From assembly GCA_003508835.1 (NCBI GenBank), contig PUFA01000066.1, positions 2,976,001 through 3,040,000 on the forward strand: a DNA stretch of 64,000 nt. The letters run 5' to 3'. A program made the position numbers and the translations under genes. The notes under the pieces were generated by a model. That model saw only the letters and a program-made list of their open reading frames with translations. It was not told the DNA's origin and ran no database searches. Below are positions 1-9,909 of the stretch, one piece after another (the first letter of the stretch is position 1; each line of letters starts with the position of its first letter). This stretch comes from Eonycteris spelaea. Its lineage: Eukaryota; Chordata; Mammalia; Chiroptera; Pteropodidae.

Positions 1-84
1 GCAAAGCCAAGGTTTGAATTTCCAGGTCCAGTGGACTCGAGCCCACTCTCCTTCTAACAAATGACACAGGTGCTTGCCTTCCCA

Positions 85-235
85 GGCCGCTACCTCCTCA
101 TCTGATAATGGGGGGAGGACAGTGCCCACCTGATAGGGTCCCTGTGAGGATCAGAGGCGGTGCCTATCAATCGCCCCCTCAGTGCCTCGCATTTAGTAGG
201 TGTTTTAAAAATTGTGGCTGTGATTATTTGTGTCA
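85..235 (+). mobile_element. MIR SINE, 3' half
   Basis: The stretch shows 'cctcctcatctgataatgg', then a 'ccctgtgaggatcagag' segment and a 'cagtgcctcgcatttagtag' tail, the usual order in a sense MIR. The tRNA-related head is missing or eroded. It abuts another MIR tail. Confidence 0.75.
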
Positions 236-242
236 TGGTGGC

Positions 243-362
243 TGCATATGAAATGAGTCAATTAATGTTCAGGCACTTAGAACAGTGCCTAAGTAGCACT
301 AATTTTGCCTAAGGGCATATAGTAGGTGCTCAAGAAATGCTAGAAGGTGTTACTATTATTAT
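243..362 (+). mobile_element. MIR SINE, 3' end
   Basis: Contains 'ggcacttagaacagtgcct', 'catatagtaggtgctcaaga' and ends in 'ttactattattat', the terminal part of MIR. It is a second copy directly behind the one at 85-235 and in the same orientation. Confidence 0.75.
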
Positions 363-489
363 AGGACCTACCACAGGCCAGCCCAATGTATCCTTCCCAA
401 ATTGCCTTCCACTTGTTTCTTTCTTCATCCAACAAACTGACCTCAGAGCCTAGGTTAGGATTTGGAGGTGAGGAGGATGCAGCCTCCTG

Positions 490-625
490 GCCGTCAGTCG
501 GAGATGCCGAGAGCACTGGATGGTGAGTCCAGAATTCAGGGTTTGAACTCTGGACCTGTCGTGTGACCTCTTGGAAGTGCCTCACCTGCTCTGTGCCTCA
601 GTTTCCTCTTTCATCTGCAGAGCCT
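490..625 (+). mobile_element. MIR SINE, head and core
   Basis: Shows the head 'gggtttgaactctggacc', then 'tgtgacctcttggaagtg' and 'ctgtgcctcagtttcctc'. The 3' tail is absent. The match to the MIR order is clear but diverged. Confidence 0.8.
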
Positions 626-640
626 GGGTCAGGCTGTCCT

Positions 641-1060
641 AGGAGGTGCCAGTCCCACACAGGGATGGGGGCGGTTCCCGTGTCTCCTTTGGCCACCAGT
701 CCCCAGCTTCTGCCTCCCGAGCTGCAGGCCCGCCCGGCTCAGCTGTGACGACCAACCAGCCAATCTGTTTACTGAACTGGCTGACCCCTTCCGGGAACTC
801 GGCCCAAGCTTCCCAGAACTCGGGTATTAATGACCCGGAGCCACATGACAGAGCATGACACAGCACTTCTGGGCACAAGGCAGGGCCCAGAGGGGCGCGT
901 GGGGGGCCTTGGCCCAGCCCCCCCTCAGCCTGACTGGCCAGTGAGTCACCCCAGCCTCCTGACGCTTCCTGATCCCGGCCACTCTGCTACCCTCCACCAC
1001 CCCAGGACTTTCTCACTCTGCCAGGGCCACCCCGGGACCCCTGGACTTTGCTCCAGTGAC
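641..1060. other. unique GC-rich stretch, no gene seen
   Basis: No repeat family, splice-bounded exon or RNA gene is recognisable. Several open frames cross it in different phases, as expected in GC-rich DNA, and none resembles a known protein. Confidence 0.5.
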
Positions 1061-1139
1061 CTAGAAGAGGTCTTGGTGATAGGGGCTGCTCGTTGGGGTT
1101 ACAGATGGGGAACGTGAGGCCCAGAGGACTGGAGTAAAT

Positions 1140-1300
1140 AACAGTGAGTGCTTATTAGGCACTTACTGTATGTGAGGCACTGGGCAAACGTCCTAGTTTT
1201 GCAACAGCCCTAGAACTAGTGTATGCCAGATGGGGGAAACTGAGGCTCAGAGACGGGGAACAAGGGCACACAGCAGTGCGGGGAAGCGCTAAATCCAAGC
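1140..1300 (-). mobile_element. MIR SINE, antisense
   Basis: Reads 'gtgcttattaggcacttact', then 'gatgggggaaactgaggctc' and 'acaagggcacacagcag', the reverse complement of MIR tail, core and head. Boundaries are approximate. Confidence 0.8.
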
Positions 1301-1373
1301 AGCTCTATTCAGCCTCAGAAGGTCTCCTTTCATTCCCTCGACAGCTGGGCAAGGGAGGGGCCATGTGGTCTTT

Positions 1374-1500
1374 CTCACGGCCAGGGAAACTGAGGCATAG
1401 AGGGACTGAGTACCCTGCTTCGGGTCTTAGTACGCATCTGCCTCTGCACCCCGTGTTCTGAGCAGCGCCTGGCACATAGCTAGCACTCACATGGTTTCTG
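1374..1500. mobile_element. MIR-like fragments
   Basis: An antisense core 'gggaaactgaggcatagagg' is followed by a sense tail 'gcgcctggcacatagctagc'. These are probably two short relics; the assignment to MIR rather than L2 for the tail is uncertain. Confidence 0.45.
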
Positions 1501-1544
1501 CGGGCTGACAAGCTCACATAGGCTGCGCCTTTCTCTGGCTGCTT

Positions 1545-1640
1545 GGCCTGGGGCACATGGCTGCACCCCATGTGCTTGAGTTTCCTCACTGGTAAAGGGC
1601 GACTGTGGTGATCCTGACCTTGCAGAGTGGTGTTTAAACA
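1545..1640 (+). mobile_element. MIR SINE fragment
   Basis: Short core match 'gagtttcctcactggtaaag' followed by a 'gtggtgatcctgacct' segment. Too short to define ends. Confidence 0.55.
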
Positions 1641-1949
1641 GACAGGGAACCATGAGCACTGACATTCATAGTCTGCATCTTCTCCCAGCCCAGTTCTCTG
1701 AAGCCAGGTTTGGGGTCAGCCTCTGGGCCCCACACCTGCCTCTTTCGCCCTTGGCTGTTCAAGGGCAAAGTGAGGGCGGTGGTTTTTATGGGGCTGGGAA
1801 CCAGACAGGCTCTGGGGATCAGAGGGGGCCCCGCTGGCAGCGGGAGTGGGGCCTCCTAGTTCCCAGCCCCTGAACTTTGGGTTGGGGGCTGGGCATGGGC
1901 AGGGGCAGGGCAGGACTTTGATGATCTTCCCTTCCTTCTACAACCTGCT
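1641..1949. other. unique stretch, no gene seen
   Basis: GC-rich sequence without a recognisable repeat. The open frames present are short and unrelated to any protein I know. Confidence 0.5.
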
Positions 1950-2355
1950 AGAGTATTTCATATGCCAGCATAGACAGGCACCAATAAGGTCTCTGCCTGC
2001 TTTCTTATGGAGGAGACAGAAGACCAGTGAGCAAACACATGAATAGATCATTTCAGCCAGGGAGAAGCAGCATGACAGAAATACACAGGGGTGTTGTGGA
2101 GCTATATGGATCAGAGAGGGCTTCTCGGAGGAGGTGACTTGGAGAGACATCTGAAGGAGGAGAAGGCACGGACCCCTGGGGGAAGGGATTTTCCAGCACT
2201 GGGGGAACAGCAAGGGCCAAAGCCCTGGTGTGGGTTTGCACTTGGAATGTGCCAGGAAAAGCAAAAGGCTAGGCGCCTAGAGGTGGGTAAAGGAGGGGAA
2301 AGTGGCAGGAGACGATATTGGAGAGGTCATCGGGGGTCAGATCAGGTAGGGATTA
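1950..2355 (-). mobile_element. LINE/L2 3' region, antisense
   Basis: Has the ordered antisense L2 landmarks: 'aggtctctgcctgctttctt', 'gagggcttctcggaggagg', 'acatctgaaggagg', 'gggggaacagcaagggccaa' and 'tggcaggagacgatattgga'. It is a diverged but long copy. Confidence 0.8.
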
Positions 2356-2629
2356 GCGGGCTGAGTGCCACTAGTAGGAATTGTGTAGGGAGGGGACTGA
2401 TGTGACTCAGTCTGATGGACAAACCTTCCCTTACTATGACATTCAAAATTTCTGCCTATCTGACAGATAAACTAACTATGACCCAGGCCAGGTTTACCCA
2501 GAAGGTCAGTGCCAGGGTGGGCTGAAACCACAGTGGTTGACAGCCAGTTTAGGACAACTGCCCCTAAGCAGAGAGAAGTAGGGGCATGGGCTGAGGAGTA
2601 GATGGCTCATGGGTCAGAGGGGATGATGC
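2356..2629. other. unique or unrecognised sequence
   Basis: May continue the neighbouring antisense L2 copies, but similarity is too weak to call by eye. No gene evidence. Confidence 0.4.
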
Positions 2630-2870
2630 CCTCTAAGCTGAAGCTGAGGCAGAGGTGCTGGAAGAGTACTCCTGGTAGAGGGAACAGCCAACAGGGAGGC
2701 CCTGAGGTGTTTGGGAAATTCACCATTGCTCAGGAGTCAGGAGAGGGGACAGGTTGGCCTTGGGGCCAAGGAGAGAAGCTGGCATTTTATTCTGAAGGCC
2801 TACTGTGTGCCAGGCCTGGGCTGGATCTTGGGGACACCAAGACAGGCACATGTTCACCCTCCATGGTCCG
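2630..2870 (-). mobile_element. LINE/L2 fragments, antisense
   Basis: Includes 'ggtagagggaacagccaaca' and 'ggaggccctgaggtgtttgg', then a separate L2 3' tip 'ctactgtgtgccaggcctgg' with 'ggggacaccaagacagg'. Probably two overlapping relics in the same orientation. Confidence 0.7.
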
Positions 2871-2914
2871 GAGGTAGGGGCAGCCTGGAGAGGGGTCAGG
2901 GCTCTTTACAAAAG

Positions 2915-3050
2915 ACACCGAAGGTTCAAATCTCAGTGCTGTGATGTCTTCACCGTGTGACCCAGGACAAGTCATTTCACCTCCCTGAGCCTGAGCCTTG
3001 GTTTTCTCATCTGTAGATACCACCAGGAAAGGTATTGTCAGACTCAGTGA
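2915..3050 (+). mobile_element. MIR SINE
   Basis: Shows 'ggttcaaatctcagtgctgt', 'gtgtgacccaggacaagtca' and 'ggttttctcatctgtagat', the head-to-core order of a sense MIR. Confidence 0.85.
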
Positions 3051-3160
3051 CATCATTCTTTCATTCACTCATACATATTTTGAGCACCTACTATGTTCTC
3101 AGCAGTAGACGGGGTGCTGGGAACACAGCAGTGACCAAAACCCCTGCTCTGAAGGAAGGG
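3051..3160 (-). mobile_element. LINE/L2 3' tip, antisense
   Basis: Reads 'tttgagcacctactatgttc' then 'gctgggaacacagcagtgac' and 'aaaacccctgctctgaagga', the reverse complement of the L2 3' terminus. Confidence 0.8.
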
Positions 3161-3167
3161 CTGGTAT

Positions 3168-3405
3168 GGAGTAGTGAGCGGTTAGGAACATGGACTCTGG
3201 AGCCAGATGGCCTGGGTGTGCCCCAGTCCTTCCACTTATTGACTATGTGACTTTGGGCAACTGACTTTACTTCTCCGAGCCGTATGTGTAAAATGGAATA
3301 ATTATAGTACCTGCCCTCATAAGGACATATGAGTTAATACATGTAATGTGTCTAACACAGAATCTGGTACACAGTAGGTGCTCAATAAATGTTTTCCATG
3401 CTAGT
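3168..3405 (+). mobile_element. MIR SINE, nearly full length
   Basis: All landmarks are present in order: 'ggttaggaacatggactctg' head, 'tgactttgggcaactgactt', 'taaaatggaataattatagt', 'atgagttaatacatgtaatg' and the tail 'cagtaggtgctcaataaatg'. This is the best-preserved MIR of the window, about 235 bp. Like other MIRs it would have used L2 machinery for mobility. Confidence 0.93.
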
Positions 3406-3479
3406 GCTCAAATGAGGGATGTGGACAATAAGCAACCAGATGTGGGTGAATGGACGAGATGGTGTCTGAAGTGAGGAGT

Positions 3480-3545
3480 GACACTACCAGCTCTTAGCAC
3501 CGAGTGGACATAGAGTAGGTACTCAATATATATTTCTCCTTCTTT
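3480..3545 (+). mobile_element. MIR or L2 3' tail fragment
   Basis: Short 'agagtaggtactcaatatat' tail. MIR and L2 share this 3' end, so the family cannot be decided from it. Confidence 0.55.
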
Positions 3546-4329
3546 GTCACTTGACCCCAGCTTGGACTATGATAGGGGCCTGGAGTTTGGGAGTCGGTGT
3601 GGACGGGAGCCATCTTTGCAGATTCAGAAGCCCAGGGCTGAGCTGTGTGGCTGGGGAGGGTAGAGACGTCCCCACGACCATCTTGCCCACCATGTTCCCT
3701 GAACCCTGTCCCCAGCATGGTTTGCAGCCTGGGTGGCTGGGGCAAGCCAGGGCCTGCCTGGCAGGTCCCCAGTAATGACACTCATTACACAGGTGTCTGG
3801 CAGTGCGGGGGGAGGCGAGGGCCCCAGGGGCCTTGTTCACATGGCACCCAGCCAGCTCACCTCAGGCCCTTCCTCATCCTTTATGAGGCTGGTGCCCAGG
3901 GCAGGCAGGCGGGGGGAGAGAGGAGCTGGCACTGGGCCACCTGGCGACTGGTAAAAGGAGGGAAAGTTGAGAAGTTTGGGTGCCAAAGGCTGGTGTGGAG
4001 GACGGGGTGCTGGGCCGCCGGTGGTGGTGTGTGTACACGTGTGCAGGTATACACTGGGATGCAGTGGATATGTACACCAGTCTGGGTGTCCCTTTATCCT
4101 GTTTGTGTGCAGGTAAAGAATTTATGTAGATGAAGCATCGACGGCCCCCAGAGTGGGTTCAAAATCCTCAACATCCATTTTAACTTCTTCATTTAACCTA
4201 TACTAATTGGTAGGGGCCAGGCTGTGTCTAGCTGGGGCCTCGCGATGTCAGACTCAGTGCCGGGCTGGCCGTACGTTTTCTATCTAAGCTCCAAATCCAG
4301 GGAGAGGCAGATGCGAAACCAGTGGGGCG
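3546..4329. other. unique stretch, no gene seen
   Basis: About 780 bases with no clear repeat. The longest open frame, 162 codons on the plus strand, has no recognisable domain and no convincing exon structure. Confidence 0.5.
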
Positions 4330-4690
4330 AGACATCCCAATAAAGCCTCTGTAGAAGAAAATAAGGCAGGATGATGAGAGAGAGCAACAGGATGGAGTCA
4401 AGGAGAGCCTCTCCAAGAAGACGACCTTGGAGCTGAGGCCTGAAGGGTGAGCCACCATGGCAGCATCGGTAGGAAGAGAGTTCTGGTCAGGAGGAATAGC
4501 AGGTGCAAAGAAAGGCCTTGGGGCATCACCAGCTTGTTTGTGGAGCATCAGGAAGGCCCTGGGTAGAGGAGTGAAGGAGACAGGCGGTAGAAGGTGAGGT
4601 TAGATGTGGGCAGGACCAGACCCCACAGGCCAGGGTCAGCAGTGTGGATCTTATTCTGAGTACAATGAGAAACTTGGCACATGGTTGGCA
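4330..4690 (-). mobile_element. LINE/L2, antisense
   Basis: Landmarks in order are 'cctctgtagaagaaaataag', 'aggagagcctctccaagaag', 'gagctgaggcctgaagggtg', 'aatagcaggtgcaaagaaag' and 'gtgtggatcttattctgagt'. These are antisense L2 body positions. Confidence 0.8.
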
Positions 4691-5039
4691 CACAGATGCC
4701 CAACCCCCCTCACCAGGATGAATGGGTTTGAAGAAAGTGGGGGCCAGGCTCACTGGGTGTGGGAACCATTGGCTTTCATAGCTACAGACAGGAACGTGGG
4801 CTGCTCAGTTTGTGTTTGAACCTATTCTCTCGGGTTCAAACCCCTGGATCCTGGAGCCTGTTATTAAGCTGGCTGCACCCTGGGGCGCCTGCCTTTATCC
4901 CCAGACAGGGCCTTGCCCGCCTGCCCTGAGGTCGACCCTGGCCCCCCAGAGGAGAGTGGATGGGTAGGACTGGTGAACGCAGGTGCTTGTCTCAGCCCCC
5001 GGCAGGGTCGAATCTGCTTCTAAGAACTGGAAGGAGACT
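4691..5039. other. unique GC-rich stretch, no gene seen
   Basis: No repeat or gene recognised. The first part could be a decayed end of the neighbouring L2. Confidence 0.45.
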
Positions 5040-5130
5040 GCAGAGCAATGAGCATCTCATTTACAGACTGGGAGACTGAAGCCCAGAGAAGAAAAGTGTA
5101 TGTCCTAGGGCCTCATGGCAGCACCCAGGA
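5040..5130 (-). mobile_element. MIR SINE fragment, antisense
   Basis: Reads 'catctcatttacagactggg' and 'gactgaagcccagagaagaa', the reversed MIR core. Ends are lost. Confidence 0.7.
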
Positions 5131-5735
5131 AGTCTCTGTCATAACTCCAACTTCTTTCTACTTCCTCCTGTGTTGACTGGCTCCTCTCAGTGTGACTCTG
5201 GCCAGGGAAGTAGTTGATGTCTGGGCAGGGCCAGAGGGAAGAGCAGAGGCCAATTTGGGAGGCCTCTTTTAATTGGGCCCGATAGGAAGAACCATCCAAC
5301 CGTTGAGACAGTGAGTTCTCCATCATTGGAGGCATGCAAGCTGCCCTGGCTGACAGGCCTTCATCTGCTTACAGGGTCATAGTGGGGTTTGGGTGTATGA
5401 GAGACCATTTCTCTTTAAGCTCTGTCATTCCACAGGACCTTGGCCTAATCCTTCCTTGTTTAAGCCCATTTCTCAATTGTAAATTAAAAAAAAAAAAAAA
5501 GTAATCATTAGAATGACATCAATAAAAGGACAGTCTTGATGATGAAACTCCCCTGCGTCCAGCCCTTCCTGGGCTGCCCACTCCTCAGGAGACAGCTGTA
5601 ACCTTCACTGTGGCCCAGACAGACATCCCAGCCCTGGCTTCGGAGGCCTCTCCCTCCCTCTCTCTGATGATGTCACTCAGACTGCCTCCCTGTTCAGATC
5701 GCTGTCCCTTCTTGCCTCAGGGCTCTTGTAGATGC
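5131..5735. other. unique stretch with an A-run
   Basis: No gene seen. A 15-base A-run at 5486-5500 has no recognisable SINE or retrocopy body in front of it. Confidence 0.5.
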
Positions 5736-5925
5736 TGTGACCATTGGATGCCAGGCCAAGTGCTTTCCATAATTTAAACCTCACCAACCCTATGAGATAA
5801 ATACTAGCATGGGATCCATTTTGCAGATGTAGAAACTGAATTGTAGAGAGGTCGAGTCTCTTGCCCAAAGCCAGAAGCCACACAGCTTGTAAGCAGAGGA
5901 GTTAGGATTTGAATTCAGCCATCTG
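5736..5925 (-). mobile_element. MIR SINE, antisense
   Basis: Contains 'gccaagtgctttccataatt', 'ctcaccaaccctatgagata', 'ttttgcagatgtagaaactg' and 'gaggagttaggatttgaatt', an almost complete antisense MIR. Confidence 0.88.
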
Positions 5926-5979
5926 CAACTTAACACCACTCTCTTTTCTTCTTTCTTATGTAGCTCATCTTCATCGTCA

Positions 5980-6102
5980 AAATTTTGCTCAATAGTCTCC
6001 TTCTCCAGGAAGCCTTCCGTGACTACTCCCCCAATCCTTCTCCCATGCGTATCCTGAGTTTCCCCGGTGCTGCACTGATCACGCTGCCTCACAATTATCT
6101 TT
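5980..6102 (+). mobile_element. LINE/L2 3' region, first half of a split copy
   Basis: Shows 'ctccttctccaggaagcctt' and 'ctgatcacgctgcctcacaa'. The copy stops at the target duplication of the L1 that follows and continues at 6478, so the two parts are one L2. Confidence 0.85.
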
Positions 6103-6468
6103 CTTTTTTCTTAACAGCTTTATTGAGGCATAACAGATACGTAATAATTGGCACATACTCTAGTGTACACTTTGATGAGTTTTGACATATGTCTGTACTC
6201 ACGAAGCCACCAGCACAACCAAGATGGTAAACATATCCATCACCTCCGAAAGTTTCCCTGTGCCTTTTTGTCATTCATCCCTCCAGCCACCCCCCTCCAC
6301 ACTCCCATCAGCAGGCAGCTGTCTATCAGTTTTCCATTGCTGTAGATTCATCTGCGTTCTCTAGAATTTTCTGTAAGTGGAATCATATAGCATATTCTTC
6401 TTTGCTGTTTTTTTTTCTTCTTCCCCCTCAGCATAATGATTTTGAGATTCATTCATTTTATCATGACC
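6103..6468 (-). mobile_element. L1 3' end, antisense, inserted in L2
   Basis: Starts with a T-rich tail and 'aacagctttattgaggcata', continues through 'gttttgacatatgtctgtac', 'aacatatccatcacctccga' and 'agtggaatcatatagcatat'. This is the reversed 3' part of a mammalian-wide L1. It is flanked by a direct repeat 'attatcttt' at 6094-6102 and 6469-6477, and the L2 reads continuously once the L1 is removed. It is 5'-truncated. Confidence 0.9.
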
Positions 6469-6477
6469 ATTATCTTT

Positions 6478-6630
6478 TTAGGTATCTGCCCCACTCCCCA
6501 TCAGACTGTGAGCTCTCTGGGGCCAGGACTTTGTCTTGTTTATCTCTGTGTCCCTAGCTCCCAGCACAGGGCTTGGCACACAGGAAGTACCTGATAGGTG
6601 TTGACTGACTGACTGGCTGGAAGGAGGGTG
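6478..6630 (+). mobile_element. LINE/L2 3' end, second half of a split copy
   Basis: Reads 'cagactgtgagctctctggg', 'gtccctagctcccagcacag' and 'gcttggcacacaggaag', then 'tgactgactgac' in place of the usual TGAA tail. It continues the L2 that ends at 6102. Confidence 0.88.
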
Positions 6631-7314
6631 AGGATGTGTCCATGTGGGAGAAGAGGAGACACAGTTGCATGGCAGAGAGGAGCCCAAAGACTGATTAAAA
6701 AAACAGCCCTGGAATGATCTGGATGCCTCGTGGCCCCATCAGATAAGCATATCCGCTCATCCCTGTGGCTGTCTCCTTGGAACAAAGATCTGCATTGCAC
6801 AAGGGTTGGTTTTGGGCCGAGGAGATGCTTAGTGGCCCCTTTATCTGGCGTGGGCATCCGGCTCCGTATTCTAGAGCTGCACAGCCCACACCTCCCGACA
6901 TGCTGCACGGCCTGGGCTCCGGCTGTGGCTGAGGCAGGGCAGGTGGGTGGCGGGAAGGGGAAGTGGCCGCCCCGTCCTCTCCAAACTAGTCGGACTCCTT
7001 TGCAGAAGTTTCTGGAGGCGCAGAGCTGAGTAAGGGAGAGCAGGAGGTCCCATAAAAGGAGGACGAGGAGGGAGGAATTTAATTAGCGAATAATATAGGG
7101 AATTTCCAGTTCATACCCCATCGGGCTGGGCAGGGTCATCATGAGGATTACTCAGGCGGTTTCCAGGTACTAGCCTCAGCCTAGAAGGCTCAGCGAGGCC
7201 CGGAGGCCTCCAGATCTCCCTTGCTGGCTGGAAATTCCACTAGCTGGAGTGAGAAAGTGGCAGGAGCAGACAGAGTTACATCCCAGTACAGAGCCTGGAA
7301 CAAAAGCCGAGTGT
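6631..7314. other. unique stretch, possible regulatory sequence
   Basis: No repeat or gene recognised. Isolated GATA-type words ('cagataagc' near 6740 and 'tttatct' near 6840) and an AT-rich tract near 7076-7100 are present. Such words occur by chance and the segment is only a weak regulatory candidate. Confidence 0.35.
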
Positions 7315-7410
7315 AAGCCTCGGTCCTGCCGAGATGATCTCATTGCCCATTTCCCAGACTGGAAGGCAGAGGCCCGGAGTTGTGGGGCTGGCTGAGGTCT
7401 CATGGGGGCC
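7315..7410 (-). mobile_element. MIR SINE fragment, antisense
   Basis: Weak reversed core 'catttcccagactggaaggc' followed by 'agaggcccggagttgtgggg'. Diverged. Confidence 0.5.
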
Positions 7411-7477
7411 ATGGGAATGGGGAGGGCTTGAGAACCAGGGCTCGTTTTGGAGTGACTCCTTCACAATAACGACTCTC

Positions 7478-7545
7478 TTTTGACAAATGCTTATTGAACA
7501 CTTAACGTGTGCCAGGCACTGTGCTCAGCTCTAGGGGTTAAAAAA
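7478..7545 (-). mobile_element. MIR or L2 3' tip, antisense
   Basis: Reads 'aaatgcttattgaacactta' then 'gtgtgccaggcactgtgctc'. The tip is shared by MIR and L2 and cannot be assigned further. Confidence 0.65.
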
Positions 7546-7894
7546 AAAGGAGTCCTGGGCATGTACTATGTCGCCTCTTACTTCTTGATGGAAACATTTT
7601 TCAGGGTGGAGACCGTTTTGTGGAACTTCATTTTCCTGTGTGTGGAAATAGGGAGTTTGGATCAGAGTAGCATTTTCCAGAGTTTGGGAGGGCACAAGTT
7701 CTCTGGGATGTTAATAGGAGGGAGATGGGGAAAAGGGTTCCATGGTCCATGAGTTTGGGAATCACTGTGTTTAACGGTGTTAATGTTTGTACAGGACTTT
7801 TCAGAGCCCTTGATGTCTTAACAAGCTCAGTGAATGGGTAGTCTGTGAGTCACTTTCTGAGATGTCTAAGGGGATTTGTCCTTCGTTTTTCTGT
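7546..7894. other. unrecognised sequence
   Basis: No gene seen. The segment 'gagtttgggaatcactg' resembles the region near the ends of some hAT relics, but the match is too weak to call. Confidence 0.4.
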
Positions 7895-8150
7895 CTTTCA
7901 TGCCCACTGTTTTCCCATCTTTAGAATCCTGGTTTGGATGCCACTTCCTCCAAGGAGCCTTCTCTGAATCACCAGATGGACCTAGGTCCCCTCTTGTGAA
8001 GGCACCTGTCTGGTGCTTTCTTTGACCTCTTTCTTAATATTGTCCACCTTGAGTTGTAACTATCTGTTCTTGTCACTAGACTGTGAGCTTCTTAAGGGAG
8101 GAACCAGCTGTGATTCATCTCTTGGTTTTGGTACACGGAACAGAATGAAT
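7895..8150 (+). mobile_element. LINE/L2 3' end
   Basis: Landmarks are 'ccaaggagccttctctgaat', 'tttgacctctttcttaatat', 'tcactagactgtgagcttct' and a final 'gaatgaatggatggag'. The tail runs directly into the tetranucleotide array that follows. Confidence 0.85.
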
Positions 8151-8830
8151 GGATGGAGAATTTAATGGGTGGAAGGATGAGTGATAATTTGATGGAGGGT
8201 GGATGGTTAAATGTATGATTTAATGGCTGGGTACATGGGTGGATGGATGAAGGAACTGTTTATGGATAGATGAAATAAAGAGATAGATAAATGAAAGAAT
8301 AGATTAATCAATGAACAAAATAATGAAGAATTGAGTTAATGGATGGATGGATGGATGGATGGATGGATGGATGGAAGGAGAGATGAGTAAAAAAATTACT
8401 GAATAGATGGATAGATGGCTAATGGATGGAAGGTTGAATAAATAACTAGATGATAAATTATGAGATGGGTAGTGTAGATGATTTCATGGTTGAATACTGT
8501 GAATTTTTGACAGGTGAATCGATATATAAATATATAATTAAATGAGTAAATAAATATATAATAGATAGCTAGGTGCATAAATACATAAACGTATAAATGG
8601 ATAGATAGACTGGTGATTCCATGAATGAATGGATGTGCAGATTGATGGATGGTTGGATGGACGGATAGATGGGAAAGTGGATGGATGGGTCAGTGGACTG
8701 ATGGAAGAATGAATGGTGGATTAATGAGTGGGTGGGTGAGTGGGACAATGGACGGATGCATGGTGCGTGGATGAATGGATGAATGGGTAGATAGAGAGTA
8801 GATGAACAAGTAGTGAGTGGATGGGTGCAC
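8140..8830 (+). repeat. degenerate (GGAT/ATGG)n array, about 690 bp
   Basis: Nearly every word is a variant of GGAT, GAAT or GATA. A pure GGAT tract lies at about 8340-8373 and the rest is interrupted, with AT-rich variants at 8400-8600. The array begins at the 3' end of an L2 whose natural tail is TGAATGAA-like, so it probably grew from that tail. Confidence 0.92.
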
Positions 8831-9149
8831 GAGTGAATGCATATGCAAGGTCAGAAGGTCTGAATCAAGGTCAGGATGGCAGAAAGGTCCCTGCGTCCCT
8901 TCCTGTTGCAGCAGTTTATCAAGCGTTTCAAAGCAATGGACTGTAACTTCAGAAATTGCACATGGATGCCAATTTGAAGAGAGTTGTGGTCATCGAGCCT
9001 TGTAGTCACCTACAGACCCTTGGTGAAAAGCACAATTAGTTTCTTTCCATTTCTCAAGCTCTGACCTTGGAGAGGAACTCAGGCCCAGAGGGACGAAGGC
9101 AGCTGAGATGGGACCAGAAGGTATCCCAATGGAGGGGGCACTTGTGTAT
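8831..9149. other. unique stretch, no gene seen
   Basis: No repeat recognised apart from a very short MIR-like word near 9073. No coding evidence. Confidence 0.4.
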
Positions 9150-9337
9150 TCGTTTGTTCATCGGACAGCATTTCTGTTACTTTTCTGAATGCCAGCCAGT
9201 AAGAAGATCCCTAAGGCACCATCCTGTTCCTTGAAGGGCTCACAGTTTTGTAGCAAAGACAGACGAATACACAGAGGTTACAGTCAACACAGGCTGGTTG
9301 GGGCTGTGGTGTAGAACCCTGAGACATCACATTCAGG
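9150..9337 (-). mobile_element. LINE/L2, antisense, first half of a split copy
   Basis: Shows 'aaggcaccatcctgttcctt', 'gaagggctcacagttttgta' and 'aaagacagacgaatacacag', which are antisense L2 positions next to the 3' tip. The L2 body resumes at 9910. Confidence 0.75.
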
Positions 9338-9909
9338 GTCCACTGGCATTCAGCATCCATCTACATTAATGTCCTTTTCCAGTTGGAGGCTGCAGAGACT
9401 GGAAAACTACCAGCTACACTTCCCAGCCTCCTTTGCAACGAGGGCTCTGTACATTCCGTAGGGCCTGCCAATCGGATGTCTTCTCGTAAGAGTCAGAAAG
9501 TGGAGGCTGATTTGGTTTTGCCTTGGCTCTCTCTCTGCTGACGAATACGGTCATGGCCTGCGTTTTCTTGCAGCAACGTGCCATGCCTGGTTACAAGTTT
9601 GGGAGGTGGTGGTGGGGCGTTCTAGAATGGTGGTGATGGCCTTCTAATCTCTGGATTGCTACCGTGGGGGTGCATCCTCAAAGCTGACAGTTCCCCACCA
9701 TCCTGACCGGCTGAGGTGGCAGCTCCCTTCATGGGCCAGCCCTGGCATGTCGTTCCGGAGTGTCCCAGCCCTTCTACTGATTATGCGTGGGCCCGGTTCC
9801 CTGTGTTCAATCCTTTCAGTGTAAAACACCTGGAGGGGCTTCTGGGTCTTTCAGCTATAGCCTGACTTTTACACAAGGGACTATAAGACCCCAGGGGTAG
9901 CTCGACTGG
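9338..9909 (+). mobile_element. ancient LTR-like element inserted in L2
   Basis: A block of about 570 bases sits between two parts of one antisense L2. It contains 'acttcccagcctcctttgca' and 'cctttcagtgtaaaacacct', words that recur in a family of old mammalian dispersed repeats also seen near 32800, 61905 and 63600 on the other strand. A 7-bp direct repeat 'attcagg' (9331-9337 and 9910-9916) flanks it and could be the target duplication. I cannot name the family. Confidence 0.5.

Noticed and set aside
3168..3260. tRNA gene
   Set aside because: The tRNA-like text is the head of a MIR; no complete cloverleaf is present. The same holds for 34785 and 61428.
5486..5500. Poly-A tail of a retrocopy
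   Set aside because: No recognisable body or target duplication next to the A-run.
8140..8830. CRISPR-like or other spaced repeat array
   Set aside because: It is a degenerate tetranucleotide array without constant repeats and unique spacers, in a mammalian context.
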